This document shows positions 1 to 10,219 of a stretch of DNA of 20,057 nucleotides, piece by piece; the stretch's first letter is position 1, and each line of letters opens with the position of its first letter. The translations under genes were made by a program, and so were the position numbers. This stretch comes from AP-15 sp036008325. Lineage in GTDB: Bacteria > Pseudomonadota > Alphaproteobacteria > ATCC43930 > CGMCC-115725. The notes under the pieces were generated by a model. That model made no database searches. It was not told where the DNA came from and saw nothing but the letters and a program-made list of their open reading frames with translations. The stretch spans positions 1 to 20,057 of the forward strand of contig DASYNW010000171.1 in assembly GCA_036008325.1 (NCBI GenBank), written 5' to 3'.

Positions 1-196
1 GCTCCTCGGCCAATTCGCGGATCAGCGCTGCCTCCGGAGTCTCGCCGGGGTCGATCTTGCCGCCGGGAAACTCCCACAGCCCGGCCATCGCCTTGCCCTC
101 CGGGCGGCGGGCGAGCAAGACCCGGCCGTCGGCGTCGACCAGCACCACCGCCGCGACCAGCACGAGCGGCGGGTTCGAACTCGATTGCGTCTCCAC
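1..196 (-). CDS. mutT: MutT-type NUDIX hydrolase, N-terminal part only
   Basis: This is the first ~65 codons of a NUDIX pyrophosphohydrolase, probably an 8-oxo-dGTP diphosphatase that cleans the nucleotide pool; the rest lies left of the window. The translation contains a hydrophobic first strand (LVLVAAVVLVD), then LLARRPEGKAMAGLWEFPGG. The NUDIX box begins GGKIDPGETPEAALIRELAEE, with the G-x5-E and RE-x2-EE pattern visible up to the edge. A GTG at 196 is the most economical start; another GTG at 205 is in frame, so the start is uncertain. It lies downstream of argJ on the same strand, separated by 68 bp that hold a palindromic repeat. The mutT assignment over another NUDIX enzyme rests on the motif and on the argJ-secA neighbourhood. 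Confidence 0.8.
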   Translation of the reverse strand, partial: METQSSSNPPLVLVAAVVLVDADGRVLLARRPEGKAMAGLWEFPGGKIDPGETPEAALIRELAEE

Positions 197-197
197 C

Positions 198-247
198 GCC
201 CCCACCCTAACCCTCCCCCGTCGACGGGGGAGGGGATGGAAGGGGGC
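198..247. repeat. Palindromic intergenic repeat, mutT-argJ gap
   Basis: Positions 211-234 form a perfect 24-base palindrome (ccctcccccg/tcga/cgggggaggg). It is preceded by cccccaccctaa. The same layout reappears, inverted and with few changes, inside ureF at about 6800-6846, so this is a dispersed element. It could fold in the transcript between argJ and mutT. There is no T tract, so I do not call it a terminator. Confidence 0.7.
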
Positions 248-264
248 GTCGGCGCGCCGCCGCT

Positions 265-1494
265 TCAGCTACGGTAGCTGCCATTGATGTCGATATAGCC
301 ATGGGTCAGATCGCAGCTCCACACCGTCGCCTTGCCGCGGCCGATGCCGAGATCGACGGCGATGGCGATCTCGCGACCCTTCATATGCTCCGCCACCGGG
401 GCCTCGTCATAGCCGGGAACCGGCCCGCCATGGGCGGCGATCTCGATACCGCCGACCGAGACCGATAAAAGGTCGCGATCGGCTTTCTCGCCGGCCTTGC
501 CCACCGCCATGACAATGCGGCCCCAATTGGCGTCGCCGGCGGAGATCGCGGTCTTGACCAGCGGCGAGTTGCCGATCGCCAGCCCGATGCGCCGCGCCGC
601 CCGCGCCGTCGCCGCTCCCTTGACCTCGATCGTGACGAATTTCTGCGCGCCCTCGCCGTCGCGCACGACCTGCTGGGCGAGATCGATCAGCACGGTGTCA
701 AGCGCCTGGCGGAAATTTTCGAGCCGGCGGTCGCGCGGGCTCGCCACCGGACGGTGCAGCACCTGCCCAGTCGCGCAGAGGAGGAGGGTATCGCTGGTCG
801 AGGTGTCGCCGTCGACCGTGATCGCGTTGAACGAGCGGTCCGCGGCGGCGGCGAGCAGCGGCTGGAGCACCGCTGCCGGCAATGCCGCGTCGGTGAAGAC
901 ATAGGCCAGCATCGTCGCCATGTCCGGGGCGATCATTCCGGAGCCCTTGGCGAAGCCGTTGAGACGCACCGCCACGCCGTCGATCTCGGCGGCGGCGGTC
1001 GAGCCCTTGGGAAAGGTGTCGGTGGTCATGATCGCCCGCGCCGCCCTTTCCCAGCCCTCGGCCGAGAGCCGGGCCGCGGCCTCGGGCAGCGCGCCGAGGA
1101 TCTTTTCGGTCGGCAGGGTCTCGCCGATGACGCCGGTGGAGGCGATGAAGACCTGCCTGGGGTCGCATCCGAGGAGCTTCGCCGTGGCCGCCGCCGTGGT
1201 CGCGACCGCGTCCTTGCCGGCGCGGCCGGTGAACACGTTGGCATTGCCGGAATTGACGACGATCGCGCGCGCTTGCCCGCCCGGCAGGCAGTCGCGGCAC
1301 CACAGCACCGGCGCCCCGGCGGTCAAGGAGCGGGTGAAGACGCCGGCAACCGCGGTGCCCGGCGCCAGCTCGGCCAGCATCAGATCATCGCGCCCGGCGT
1401 AGCGGATGCCGCCGGCGAAGGCGGCGAGCCTAACCCCGGCGATCGGCGGCAAGCAGGGAAAGCTCGCCGGCGCGAGCGGAGAAACAGCGGCCAT
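265..1494 (-). CDS. argJ: Bifunctional ornithine acetyltransferase / N-acetylglutamate synthase ArgJ
   Basis: ArgJ moves the acetyl group from N-acetylornithine to glutamate, closing the cyclic arginine pathway; some members also use acetyl-CoA. The protein is 409 residues, normal for the family. The self-cleavage motif KGSGMIAPDMATMLA is present near 183-197, with the nucleophilic threonine at 194; cleavage there gives the alpha and beta chains. NSGNANVFTG (81-90) and the C-terminal NGSYRS are also typical. The ATG at 1494 is preferred over an upstream in-frame start because an AAAGAGG ribosome site lies 7-8 bases before it and homology begins there. It follows the parvulin gene by 46 bp on the same strand and probably shares its transcript. 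Whether it is mono- or bifunctional cannot be read from sequence. Confidence 0.95.
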   Translation of the reverse strand: MAAVSPLAPASFPCLPPIAGVRLAAFAGGIRYAGRDDLMLAELAPGTAVAGVFTRSLTAGAPVLWCRDCLPGGQARAIVVNSGNANVFTGRAGKDAVATTAAATAKLLGCDPRQVFIASTGVIGETLPTEKILGALPEAAARLSAEGWERAARAIMTTDTFPKGSTAAAEIDGVAVRLNGFAKGSGMIAPDMATMLAYVFTDAALPAAVLQPLLAAAADRSFNAITVDGDTSTSDTLLLCATGQVLHRPVASPRDRRLENFRQALDTVLIDLAQQVVRDGEGAQKFVTIEVKGAATARAARRIGLAIGNSPLVKTAISAGDANWGRIVMAVGKAGEKADRDLLSVSVGGIEIAAHGGPVPGYDEAPVAEHMKGREIAIAVDLGIGRGKATVWSCDLTHGYIDINGSYRS

Positions 1495-1515
1495 CTGTGT
1501 GCCTCTTTGACGATC

Positions 1516-1549
1516 GGGCCTGGCTATTTGGCGGGCCTGGCTATTTGGC
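1516..1549. repeat. Exact 17-bp tandem duplication at the parvulin stop codon
   Basis: The unit gggcctggctatttggc occurs at 1516-1532 and immediately again at 1533-1549. The right copy holds the TAG stop (1541-1543, minus strand) of the parvulin gene; the left copy repeats the same bases downstream. It probably arose by slippage and does not change the protein. Confidence 0.85.
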
Positions 1550-2482
1550 CGCGGGCAGCGGTTTCCCGTCGAGCCCGAAGGTAGCGATCGTGGCACCGCT
1601 GCGCAGCTCCTTCAGCTTCGCCAAGATCGCGTCGCGGATTACGAGGCTGCGCATCTGGCCCTGCGCCTCCTCGAAGCTCGGCGGCTTTTTAACCCGGCGA
1701 TCCTCGACTTGGATCACATGCCAGCCGAACTCGGTCTTGACCGGGGTCTCGGTGTAATGGCCGGCCGGCAGCGCAAAGGCCGCCGCGGTGAACGCCGGCA
1801 CCATTTCGTCGCGTGTGAAATAGCCGAGATCCCCGCCGGAAGAGGCGCCCGAATCGGTCGAATATTTCTTGGCGAGGGCGGCGAAATCCGCCCCCTTGTC
1901 GAGCTGGGCGATGATCGACTTCGCTTCGGGTTCGGTCTTGACCAGGATTTGCCGGGCGTGCACCTCCTCGCGCGGCGGCGTTTGCTTCAGGAATTCCTGG
2001 TAGCGCGCCTGGAGCCGGTCTGGGGTCACCGCTGTTTTGATCAGCTGCTCGACATAAGCCTGCTGGATCAAGTGGTCCTCGTAAAGATGGAGGCGGCGCT
2101 GCACCGCCGGGTCCTGGTCGAGATGCTCCTTGCGCCCGGCCTGGGCGACCAGCTCGCCGTCGACCAGCCGGTCGAGCAGAATCGGATAGATCTGCTGGAG
2201 CGACAGCTTTTGCAGCTGGGCCGGCAGGCTCTGCTGCGCGGCTTCGACATCGGCCAGATGCAGCTCGGTCCCATTGACGCGGGCGACGACGGTGCTCGCC
2301 GGCGGCAGAGCGGGCGCCGGCGGCGGCGCGGGCGTGGGTGCGGGTGGCGCAGCGGCGGGGGCGGCGGCGGCGGGAACCGGAGCCGGCGTCGCCGGACCGG
2401 CCGCGGGCGCGGGCCCGGCGGCAAGGCCAGCTGCTGCCAGTGCCAGGCCGAGCACCCCGGCAAAGGACCAACGCGACACCAT
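1541..2482 (-). CDS. Exported parvulin-type peptidyl-prolyl cis-trans isomerase (SurA/PpiC-like)
   Basis: This is a likely periplasmic folding helper for exported or outer-membrane proteins. The 313-residue protein starts with a signal peptide (positive SRW, then hydrophobic AGVLGLALAAAGLAAG to about 23). An Ala/Pro-rich linker runs to about 62. A SurA-like N-terminal helical region (64-170) comes next. The rotamase domain spans about 173-264 and shows HARQILV, SGGDLGYF and FGWHVIQV. The tail is charged. The linker is low-complexity and could vary between strains. The gene diverges from secA, and a parvulin beside secA and argJ is a familiar alphaproteobacterial arrangement. It is shorter than SurA and has one rotamase domain, so PpiC/PrsA-like is the safer name. 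Confidence 0.9.
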   Translation of the reverse strand: MVSRWSFAGVLGLALAAAGLAAGPAPAAGPATPAPVPAAAAPAAAPPAPTPAPPPAPALPPASTVVARVNGTELHLADVEAAQQSLPAQLQKLSLQQIYPILLDRLVDGELVAQAGRKEHLDQDPAVQRRLHLYEDHLIQQAYVEQLIKTAVTPDRLQARYQEFLKQTPPREEVHARQILVKTEPEAKSIIAQLDKGADFAALAKKYSTDSGASSGGDLGYFTRDEMVPAFTAAAFALPAGHYTETPVKTEFGWHVIQVEDRRVKKPPSFEEAQGQMRSLVIRDAILAKLKELRSGATIATFGLDGKPLPAAK

Positions 2483-2634
2483 CTTCGACCACCCCCCGGC
2501 AGCACGCAGCCGCGCGGTTGGCGCGGCCGAACCCGGCCATCAATGCACATCGACGCCACGCGAACAAGCCGGCGAGTGGCCGGATCTGCGTCCAAGCCGG
2601 GGGCGGCGCCGCAGCCGTCGCGGTGCCTGGCGAA

Positions 2635-2663
2635 TTGACAGCCAGGGTTGGTCCGCCTATCTC
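2635..2663 (+). promoter_or_regulatory. Sigma70-type promoter for secA
   Basis: A perfect -35 TTGACA (2635-2640) is followed after 17 bases by TATCTC (2658-2663). Transcription would begin near 2670 and give a leader of about 50 bases before the secA ATG at 2721, which has a TGAGG ribosome site at 2711-2715. I see no SecM-like upstream reading frame. The remainder of the 238-bp gap between the divergent parvulin and secA genes shows nothing else clear. Confidence 0.6.
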
Positions 2664-2720
2664 TCAACGGGTCGCCGTGCGAACATATCCAGCCATTCAC
2701 CTCCGTTCTTTGAGGCTTCC

Positions 2721-5474
2721 ATGCTTGGCGCCCTAGCCCGGCGGTTGTTCGGCTCCGCCAATGACCGCTATGTCAAAAGCCTGGGGCCGATCGTCTCCGC
2801 CATCAACGAGATCGAGCCGCAGCTCGCGGCGATGTCCGATGACGAGCTGCGCGCGCGCACCGCGCTGTTCAAGCAGCAGCTGGCCGATGGGGCCGAGCTC
2901 GACGACATCCTGATCGAGGCTTTCGCCACCGTGCGCGAAGCCGCCAAACGCACCCTCGGCCAGCGCCATTTCGACGTGCAGCTGATGGGCGGCGTCGTCC
3001 TGCACCGCGGCATGATCGCCGAGATGAAGACCGGCGAAGGCAAAACCCTGGTCTCAACCCTTCCGGTCTATCTCAACGCGCTCTCCGGCAACGGCGTGCA
3101 CGTTGTCACCGTCAACGATTATCTCGCCCGTCGCGACGCCGAATGGATGGGCCAGATCTATCGCTTTCTCGGTGTCTCGGTCGGCTGCATCGTCCACGAG
3201 CTCGACGACATGCAGCGCCAGCAGGCCTATCTGGCCGACGTCACTTACGGCACCAACAACGAGCTCGGCTTCGACTATCTGCGCGACAATATGAAGTTCC
3301 GGCTCGAGGACATGGTCCACCGGCCGTTTCATTATGCGATCGTCGACGAGGTCGATTCGATCCTGATCGACGAGGCGCGCACGCCGCTGATCATCTCCGG
3401 GCCGACCGAGGACAATTCCGAGCTTTATATCCGGGTCGACAAGCTGATCCCGGCGCTCGATGCCGACGATTACGAGAAAGACGAAAAGCAGCGCACCGTC
3501 ACCCTGACCGAACCGGGGGTCGAAAAGATCGAAGCGGTGCTGCGCCGCACCGAGCTGATGGAGACCGGCACCCTCTACGACATCCACAATGTCGGGCTCG
3601 TCCACCACGTCAACCAGGCATTGCGCGCCCACAAGCTCTTCGCGCGCGACACCGACTACATCGTCAAGGACGACAAGATCATCATCATCGACGAATTCAC
3701 CGGCCGGATGATGGAGGGACGGCGCTACTCGGAGGGGCTGCACCAGGCGCTCGAGGCCAAGGAAGGGGTCACTGTCCAGAACGAGAACCAGACGCTGGCT
3801 TCGATCACCTTCCAGAATTATTTCCGGCTGTACCCGAAGCTCGGCGGCATGACCGGCACGGCGATGACCGAATCGCAGGAATTCGGCGACATCTACAAGC
3901 TCGAGGTCATCGAGATCCCGACCAACGAGCCGGTCCGGCGCGGGGATACCGACGACGAGGTCTATCGCAGCACGCGTGAGAAGAACGACGCCATCGCCCA
4001 GCACGTGCTGGAGTGCCGCGAGCGTGGGCAGCCGGTGTTGTGCGGCACCGTCAGCATCGAAAAATCCGAGGCGCTGGCCGCCCTGTTCAAAAAGCACAAG
4101 ATCCCGCACAACGTGCTGAACGCGCGCTATCACGAGCAGGAAGCCCATATCATCGCCCAGGCCGGGCGGCCTGGCGCGGTGACCATCGCCACCAACATGG
4201 CCGGCCGCGGCACCGACATCCAGCTGGGCGGCAACCTCGAAATGCGCCTGCGCACCGAGCTTCCTGCGATCGCCGAGGAGGGCCAGCGCGGGGTGCAGGA
4301 GGCCGCGATCCGGGCCGAGATCGCCTCAGCGCACGAGGCCGTGGTGCAGGCGGGCGGGCTCTTCGTCGTCGGCAGCGAGCGGCACGAGAGCCGGCGCATC
4401 GACAACCAGCTGCGCGGCCGCTCCGGCCGTCAGGGCGACCCCGGCGCCTCCAAATTCTTCGTCTCGCTCGAAGACGATCTGATGCGCATCTTCGGCTCGG
4501 AGCGGATGGATTCGATGCTCCAGCGATTGGGCCTCAAGGAGGGCGAGGCGATCATCCATCCCTGGGTCAACAAGGCATTGGCCAAGGCCCAGCAAAAGGT
4601 CGAGGCGCGCAACTACGATATCCGCAAGCAGCTCTTGAAATTCGACGATGTAATGAACGACCAGCGCAAGGTCGTCTACGAGCAACGCCGCGAGATCATG
4701 AATTCGCGCGATGTCGCCGCGACCGTCGCCGACATGCGCAACGAGACGATCGACGAGGCGGTGGCGGTGGCGATCCCCGAAAACGCGATGTCCGAGCAGT
4801 GGGACATGGCCGGGCTGCACGCCGAATGCCTGCGTCTGTTGGCGCTCGATCTGCCGCTCGCCGAATGGGCCAAGGAGGAGGGGATCAATCGCGACGAGGC
4901 AACCGCGCGCATCGCCGCCGCCGCCGACCGCAAGATGGCAGAGAAGACCGCGAATTACGGGCCCGAGCTGATGCGCATGGCGGAAAAGAGCCTGCTTTTG
5001 CAGCTCTTGGACCAGATCTGGAAGGATCATCTCCTGTCGCTCGATCACCTGCGCCAGGGCATCAATCTGCGCGCCTATGCCCAGCGCGATCCGCTGAACG
5101 AATATAAGCGCGAGGCGTTCGGCCTGTTCGAGACGATGCTGGTCAGTCTGCGCCGGCAGGTGACCTCGGTGCTCTCACACATCGAGCTCAGAGTGCAGCA
5201 GTCGGCCTTTGCCGAAATCGGGGCCGAGCCCGAGGAGGCGATGGCCGAGGAGATGCGCGCCACCGGCACCACCGGGCGGCCCTCTGCCGCGCGCCCGCGC
5301 GCCCAGCGCCGGCCGGGCCTGGTCAACGGCAACGGGGCCGACAGAAACGGCGCCGACCGGGGCGAGCCGCAGCGGCTGGCGGGTCCGCGCGCACCCTGGG
5401 CCGGAACCCCGCGCAACGCGCCGTGCCCGTGCGGCTCGGGCCGCAAATTCAAGCATTGCCACGGCCGCGTCTGA
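2721..5474 (+). CDS. secA: Preprotein translocase ATPase subunit SecA
   Basis: SecA is the ATP-driven motor that pushes unfolded preproteins through SecYEG at the inner membrane. The predicted 917-residue protein has the usual size. Visible motifs are Walker A MKTGEGKT (102-109), DEVD (209-212) followed by SILIDEARTPLIISGP, TNMAGRGTDIQLGG in the second nucleotide-binding fold, and GRSGRQGDPG. The helical scaffold follows, then a variable linker rich in N, G, A and R. The tail has a C-x-C-x8-C-H zinc site (C902, C904, C913, H914), which in this family binds SecB and lipid. The ATG at 2721 has a GAGG site and matches the conserved N-terminus (MLGALARRLFG). The frame stays open far upstream, but that part is Gly/Ala-rich shadow of the opposite parvulin gene. 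Confidence 0.98.
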   Translation: MLGALARRLFGSANDRYVKSLGPIVSAINEIEPQLAAMSDDELRARTALFKQQLADGAELDDILIEAFATVREAAKRTLGQRHFDVQLMGGVVLHRGMIAEMKTGEGKTLVSTLPVYLNALSGNGVHVVTVNDYLARRDAEWMGQIYRFLGVSVGCIVHELDDMQRQQAYLADVTYGTNNELGFDYLRDNMKFRLEDMVHRPFHYAIVDEVDSILIDEARTPLIISGPTEDNSELYIRVDKLIPALDADDYEKDEKQRTVTLTEPGVEKIEAVLRRTELMETGTLYDIHNVGLVHHVNQALRAHKLFARDTDYIVKDDKIIIIDEFTGRMMEGRRYSEGLHQALEAKEGVTVQNENQTLASITFQNYFRLYPKLGGMTGTAMTESQEFGDIYKLEVIEIPTNEPVRRGDTDDEVYRSTREKNDAIAQHVLECRERGQPVLCGTVSIEKSEALAALFKKHKIPHNVLNARYHEQEAHIIAQAGRPGAVTIATNMAGRGTDIQLGGNLEMRLRTELPAIAEEGQRGVQEAAIRAEIASAHEAVVQAGGLFVVGSERHESRRIDNQLRGRSGRQGDPGASKFFVSLEDDLMRIFGSERMDSMLQRLGLKEGEAIIHPWVNKALAKAQQKVEARNYDIRKQLLKFDDVMNDQRKVVYEQRREIMNSRDVAATVADMRNETIDEAVAVAIPENAMSEQWDMAGLHAECLRLLALDLPLAEWAKEEGINRDEATARIAAAADRKMAEKTANYGPELMRMAEKSLLLQLLDQIWKDHLLSLDHLRQGINLRAYAQRDPLNEYKREAFGLFETMLVSLRRQVTSVLSHIELRVQQSAFAEIGAEPEEAMAEEMRATGTTGRPSAARPRAQRRPGLVNGNGADRNGADRGEPQRLAGPRAPWAGTPRNAPCPCGSGRKFKHCHGRV

Positions 5475-5521
5475 GAACCTGAACCATAGTTATTCCTGAA
5501 ATACCAACCGATTTTTCGTCA

Positions 5522-5593
5522 TTCCCGCGAAAGCGGGAACCCAAGGGGTGCAAGGGCTCGAACGGTTGCTCTAGACCCCCGCTTGCGCGGGGG
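5522..5593. repeat. Pair of palindromic repeats downstream of secA
   Basis: Two short hairpins lie here: ttcccgc-gaaa-gcgggaa (5522-5539) and cccccgc-ttgc-gcggggg (5576-5593), each with a perfect 7-bp stem and a 4-base loop. They could end or stabilise the secA transcript, but no T run follows either stem. Paired GC-rich palindromes of this kind are common dispersed elements in alphaproteobacteria. The rest of the 216-bp secA-tRNA gap holds only the tRNA promoter. Confidence 0.65.
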
Positions 5594-5647
5594 CGACGAT
5601 AATCGACTGAGATAACATTTCGAGCCGGATACTGAAGTGTCGGGATC

Positions 5648-5676
5648 TCGACAAGCCGGCGGCCCTTTGCTATAGA
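5648..5676 (+). promoter_or_regulatory. Promoter for tRNA-Lys
   Basis: TCGACA (5648-5653), one base from the consensus -35, is followed after 17 bases by TATAGA (5671-5676). The predicted start near 5683 leaves a short leader of about 8 bases before the tRNA at 5691. Confidence 0.55.
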
Positions 5677-5690
5677 GCGCGTCCCGCGCA

Positions 5691-5766
<76 letters not shown>

Positions 5767-5848
5767 ATCGCCGCTGTCGCTTCGGTCGCCGGCCGTCGGT
5801 GCGGGATGACGCTCCAGCCCCGCCTGGCGCGGTCGCCCACCGAATTGA

Positions 5849-6468
<620 letters not shown>

Positions 6469-6472
<4 letters not shown>

Positions 6473-7254
6473 GAGCGGAACAGCCTCGTATATTGGGTTT
6501 CGTGCGCCATCGAGGCGAGATCGGCGGCAAAGGTCGCCGCGCCGAACCCGGCCGGCCCGCGCGCGATGGCCGCGCCCGCTGCTTGCAGGACCGCCGGTTC
6601 GAGTGCGGCGAGGATGCGCTGACCGTCGGTCTGCCCGACGATGCCGAGCCGCAGCCCGGCCGACATCAGATTGGCCGCCATCGCCTGCAGGTAGGCGACC
6701 AGCGCCGATCGCACGGCGATCCTGGCCCGCGCCACAGCCGCGCCAACCGCCGCCGGATAGCAGGCGCCCTCGCCCATTCTTGACTGAAGCGCGGCAGCCC
6801 CCTCGCTTCCCTCCCGCGCCGGCGGGGGAGGGTCAGGGTGGGGGCGATCGAGGCTCGCAACCGCCCACCGCGCGATCAACTCGTCGGGCCAGGCCGCCCG
6901 GCAGGCGGCGAGAAATGCCGCTCCTTGCGCCGTGGTTTCGTTCGCGAGCTCGGCGGTGGCGCGGTAGGCGAGCCCGCGCCGGTTGACCGCGCATAGTGCT
7001 TCGAGGTCGCCCGCTGCCGCAGCGCGATGCGCGCAGCACAGGATGTCGGCGTCGATCCGGCCGCTGCCCTGGGCCACGACCGCGCCGATCCAGCCTTGCA
7101 ACGAGTCGCGGTCGCGCACGATGCCGTTCTCGGCGGCGGCCTCGAGCCCGTGCGAATAGCTGAACGAGCCGATCGGAAAGCCGGGCGACAGCCAGGCCAG
7201 CAGGCGGTAGAGCCCGGCGTCATCGAGGGCGGCCTCAGCCGTGGCGATCGTCAT
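6469..7254 (-). CDS. ureF: Urease accessory protein UreF, with a repeat-derived insertion
   Basis: UreF bridges UreD and UreG in the urease activation complex. Family marks are LSPGFPIGSFSYSHGLEAA near the N-terminus, NETTAQGAA, YPAAVGAA and the C-terminal AHETQYTRLFRS. With the ATG at 7254 the protein has 261 residues. About 23 residues (codons at 6778-6846) come from a palindromic repeat like that at 198-247; they fall between ARWAVASLD and ACYPAAVG, where other UreF proteins are expected to be shorter. The start is uncertain: in-frame ATGs at 7254, 7260, 7266 and 7269 all lie inside the 3' end of ureE and none has a clear ribosome site. The gene overlaps ureE by about 20 bp and ureG by 4 bp. 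Confidence 0.9.
6778..6846. repeat. Palindromic repeat inside the ureF coding region
   Basis: Positions 6809-6832 form a 24-base palindrome with one mismatch, followed by gtcagggtgggggcg. Read on the minus strand, this matches the element at 198-247 almost base for base over its first half (cgcccccaccctgaccctcc against cgcccccaccctaaccctcc). It is 69 bases in whole codons, so the frame stays open, adding a Pro/Arg-rich segment (RPHPDPPPPAREGSEG...). Confidence 0.75.
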
Positions 7255-7720
7255 GATCATCGTCATCATCGTGGTGATGATGCGGGCTCGCGGCATAGGC
7301 GCCGATTTCGGGGTCAAACGGGGCGTCGAGGCGGGTCAGCCTGCCGCCGAGCCCGGCAACCATCGCGGCGATGACCGGGTCGGCGCGGATGCGCAGCCGC
7401 TCGCCGATGATTTGGACCGACAGATGGCGGTTGCCCAGATGCCAGGCGATCCGCAGCAGCGCCGCGCGATCGGGGGCCTCGATCTCCAACACCGGCTCCG
7501 GCGCCGCACGCACCTCGAGCCAGGCGCCGTCATCGAGCTCGAGCCCATCGCCATCGGCGAGATGGCACGCCCGCGGCAGGTCGAGCAGAAACGCCTCGCC
7601 CGAATCGGCGACGAGCCGGATGCGGCGGCGATGCCGGTCGAGATGGGCGAGGGTTACCGTGGTGGCCGTCTCGGCCCACGACCAGGTGTGGTGCGGATGA
7701 ACCGCGATCGCCCGGCGCAT
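7235..7720 (-). CDS. ureE: Urease accessory nickel metallochaperone UreE
   Basis: UreE is the nickel donor for urease maturation. The 161-residue protein shows the peptide-binding N-terminal domain and the metal-binding domain with LRIAWHLGNRHLSVQI, including the conserved HLGNRH around the dimer-interface nickel histidine. It ends with a His/Asp-rich tail, PHHHHDDDDDHDDRHG (146-161), the usual extra nickel store. The ATG at 7720 (MRRAIAV) is preferred; an upstream in-frame start would translate the palindromic repeats of the ureC-ureE gap. The 3' end, encoding the His/Asp tail, is also read in another frame as the possible start of UreF. Confidence 0.95.
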   Translation of the reverse strand: MRRAIAVHPHHTWSWAETATTVTLAHLDRHRRRIRLVADSGEAFLLDLPRACHLADGDGLELDDGAWLEVRAAPEPVLEIEAPDRAALLRIAWHLGNRHLSVQIIGERLRIRADPVIAAMVAGLGGRLTRLDAPFDPEIGAYAASPHHHHDDDDDHDDRHG

Positions 7721-7744
7721 CGGCTTCCCGCACCCTATGCCGTC

Positions 7745-7821
7745 ATGACCGGGCTCGACCCGGTCATCCACGCAACCACCCTCCGACGCGAGACGTGAAT
7801 GGCCGGAACAAGTCCGGCCAT
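7745..7821. repeat. Two palindromic repeats in the ureC-ureE gap
   Basis: Perfect 9-bp stems are seen at atgaccggg-ctcga-cccggtcat (7745-7767) and atggccgga-acaag-tccggccat (7799-7821), 31 bases apart. They resemble the paired palindromes common in alphaproteobacterial gaps. As RNA hairpins between ureC and ureE they may protect or separate the structural from the accessory part of the transcript. They are not followed by T runs. Confidence 0.75.
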
Positions 7822-7867
7822 GTCGACAGTATCGGAGCAAACAGCCGAATCCGCATCGCTCAGCCGA

Positions 7868-9577
<1,710 letters not shown>

Positions 9578-9610
9578 TTTAAGCTCTCGCGTGGCGATTA
9601 CGCCGAAAAG

Positions 9611-9747
9611 CCCCTCGCTCGCATTGCGGGAGAGGCAGGGGCCCGTCGCGCAGCGATGGGAGGGTGAGGGCGGCGGCGGTGTTGCTCTGCTCTATGGCCC
9701 CTCTCACCCCGCCCTCTCCCCCCGGCCGGCGGGGGGAGAGGGCGAGA
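9611..9747. repeat. Palindromic repeats in the ureB-ureC gap
   Basis: The 203-bp gap holds two GC-rich repeat units. The right one has a strong hairpin at 9711-9743, with a perfect 14-bp stem (gccctctccccccg / cggggggagagggc) and a 5-base loop, preceded by cccctctcacccc. The left one (about 9611-9680) has cccctcgctcgcattgcggg and gggagggtgaggg and resembles the unit in the ureA-ureB gap. The stem could pause ribosomes or polymerase between ureB and ureC. Confidence 0.7.
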
Positions 9748-9780
9748 ACAGGCCGGCGCACTGAGATATGCAGCATCGAG

Positions 9781-10089
9781 CTAACCCAGCGGGCCGTTGA
9801 TCTTGGCATTGAAGCCGGTGACGCGGCGCGCGCCGGCATAGGCGACGAGGCGGACCTCGCGGCTCTGCCCCGGCTCGAACCGGGTCGCGGTCCCGGCTGG
9901 AATGTCGAGGCGGAAGCCGCGAGCCGGCTCGCGGTCGAAGGCGAGTGCGGCGTTGGTTTCGTAGAAATGATAGTGCGAACCGACCTGGATCGGCCGGTCG
10001 CCGGCGTTGGCGACCATGAGGGTCACGGTCGGCCGCCCGGCGTTGATCTCGATCTCGCCCGCGGCGGGGAAAATCTCGCCGGGGATCAT
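9781..10089 (-). CDS. ureB: Urease beta subunit UreB
   Basis: UreB is one of the three structural subunits and packs against UreC. The 102-residue protein begins MIPGEIFPAAGEIEINAG and holds the conserved NAGDRPIQVGSHYHFYETN and the RLDIPAGTATRFEPGQ segment, ending GFNAKINGPLG, all standard. The ATG at 10089 has a GAGGGGAA ribosome site 6-8 bases ahead; an in-frame ATG at 10110 would add seven residues encoded by the adjacent repeat. ureA, ureB and ureC are separate here, unlike the fused UreAB of Helicobacter. Confidence 0.96.
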   Translation of the reverse strand: MIPGEIFPAAGEIEINAGRPTVTLMVANAGDRPIQVGSHYHFYETNAALAFDREPARGFRLDIPAGTATRFEPGQSREVRLVAYAGARRVTGFNAKINGPLG

Positions 10090-10099
10090 CGCGCGTTTC

Positions 10100-10184
10100 C
10101 CCTCACCCACCCATCCCTTCGGGCTGGGTCCCCCCTCCCCCGCAATGCGGGAGAGGGTGCCGAGCGCCGCGAGGCGGGTGAGGG
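10100..10184. repeat. Palindromic repeat in the ureA-ureB gap
   Basis: Outer arms ccctcaccc (10100-10108) and gggtgaggg (10176-10184) enclose an inner hairpin around cccgcaatgcggg (about 10138-10150) and a small ccatcccttcgggctggg stem-loop. The whole 85-base unit fits the 130-bp gap between ureA and ureB. Its left edge supplies bases used by the ureB ribosome site. Confidence 0.7.
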
Positions 10185-10219
10185 CAGCAGGCGACGGACC
10201 TTAACCATGCGTGTCCTCA

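Noticed and set aside
2274..2720. N-terminal extension of SecA by about 149 codons
   Set aside because: The extension mirrors the parvulin's Ala/Pro linker and its upstream region; the ATG at 2721 has a ribosome site and matches the conserved SecA start.
3054..4148. A 364-codon minus-strand frame opposite secA
   Set aside because: Val/Asp/Leu-rich shadow composition typical of antisense frames in GC-rich genes.
5522..5593. Rho-independent terminator after secA
   Set aside because: The stems are good but no T run follows; the hairpins look like dispersed repeats.
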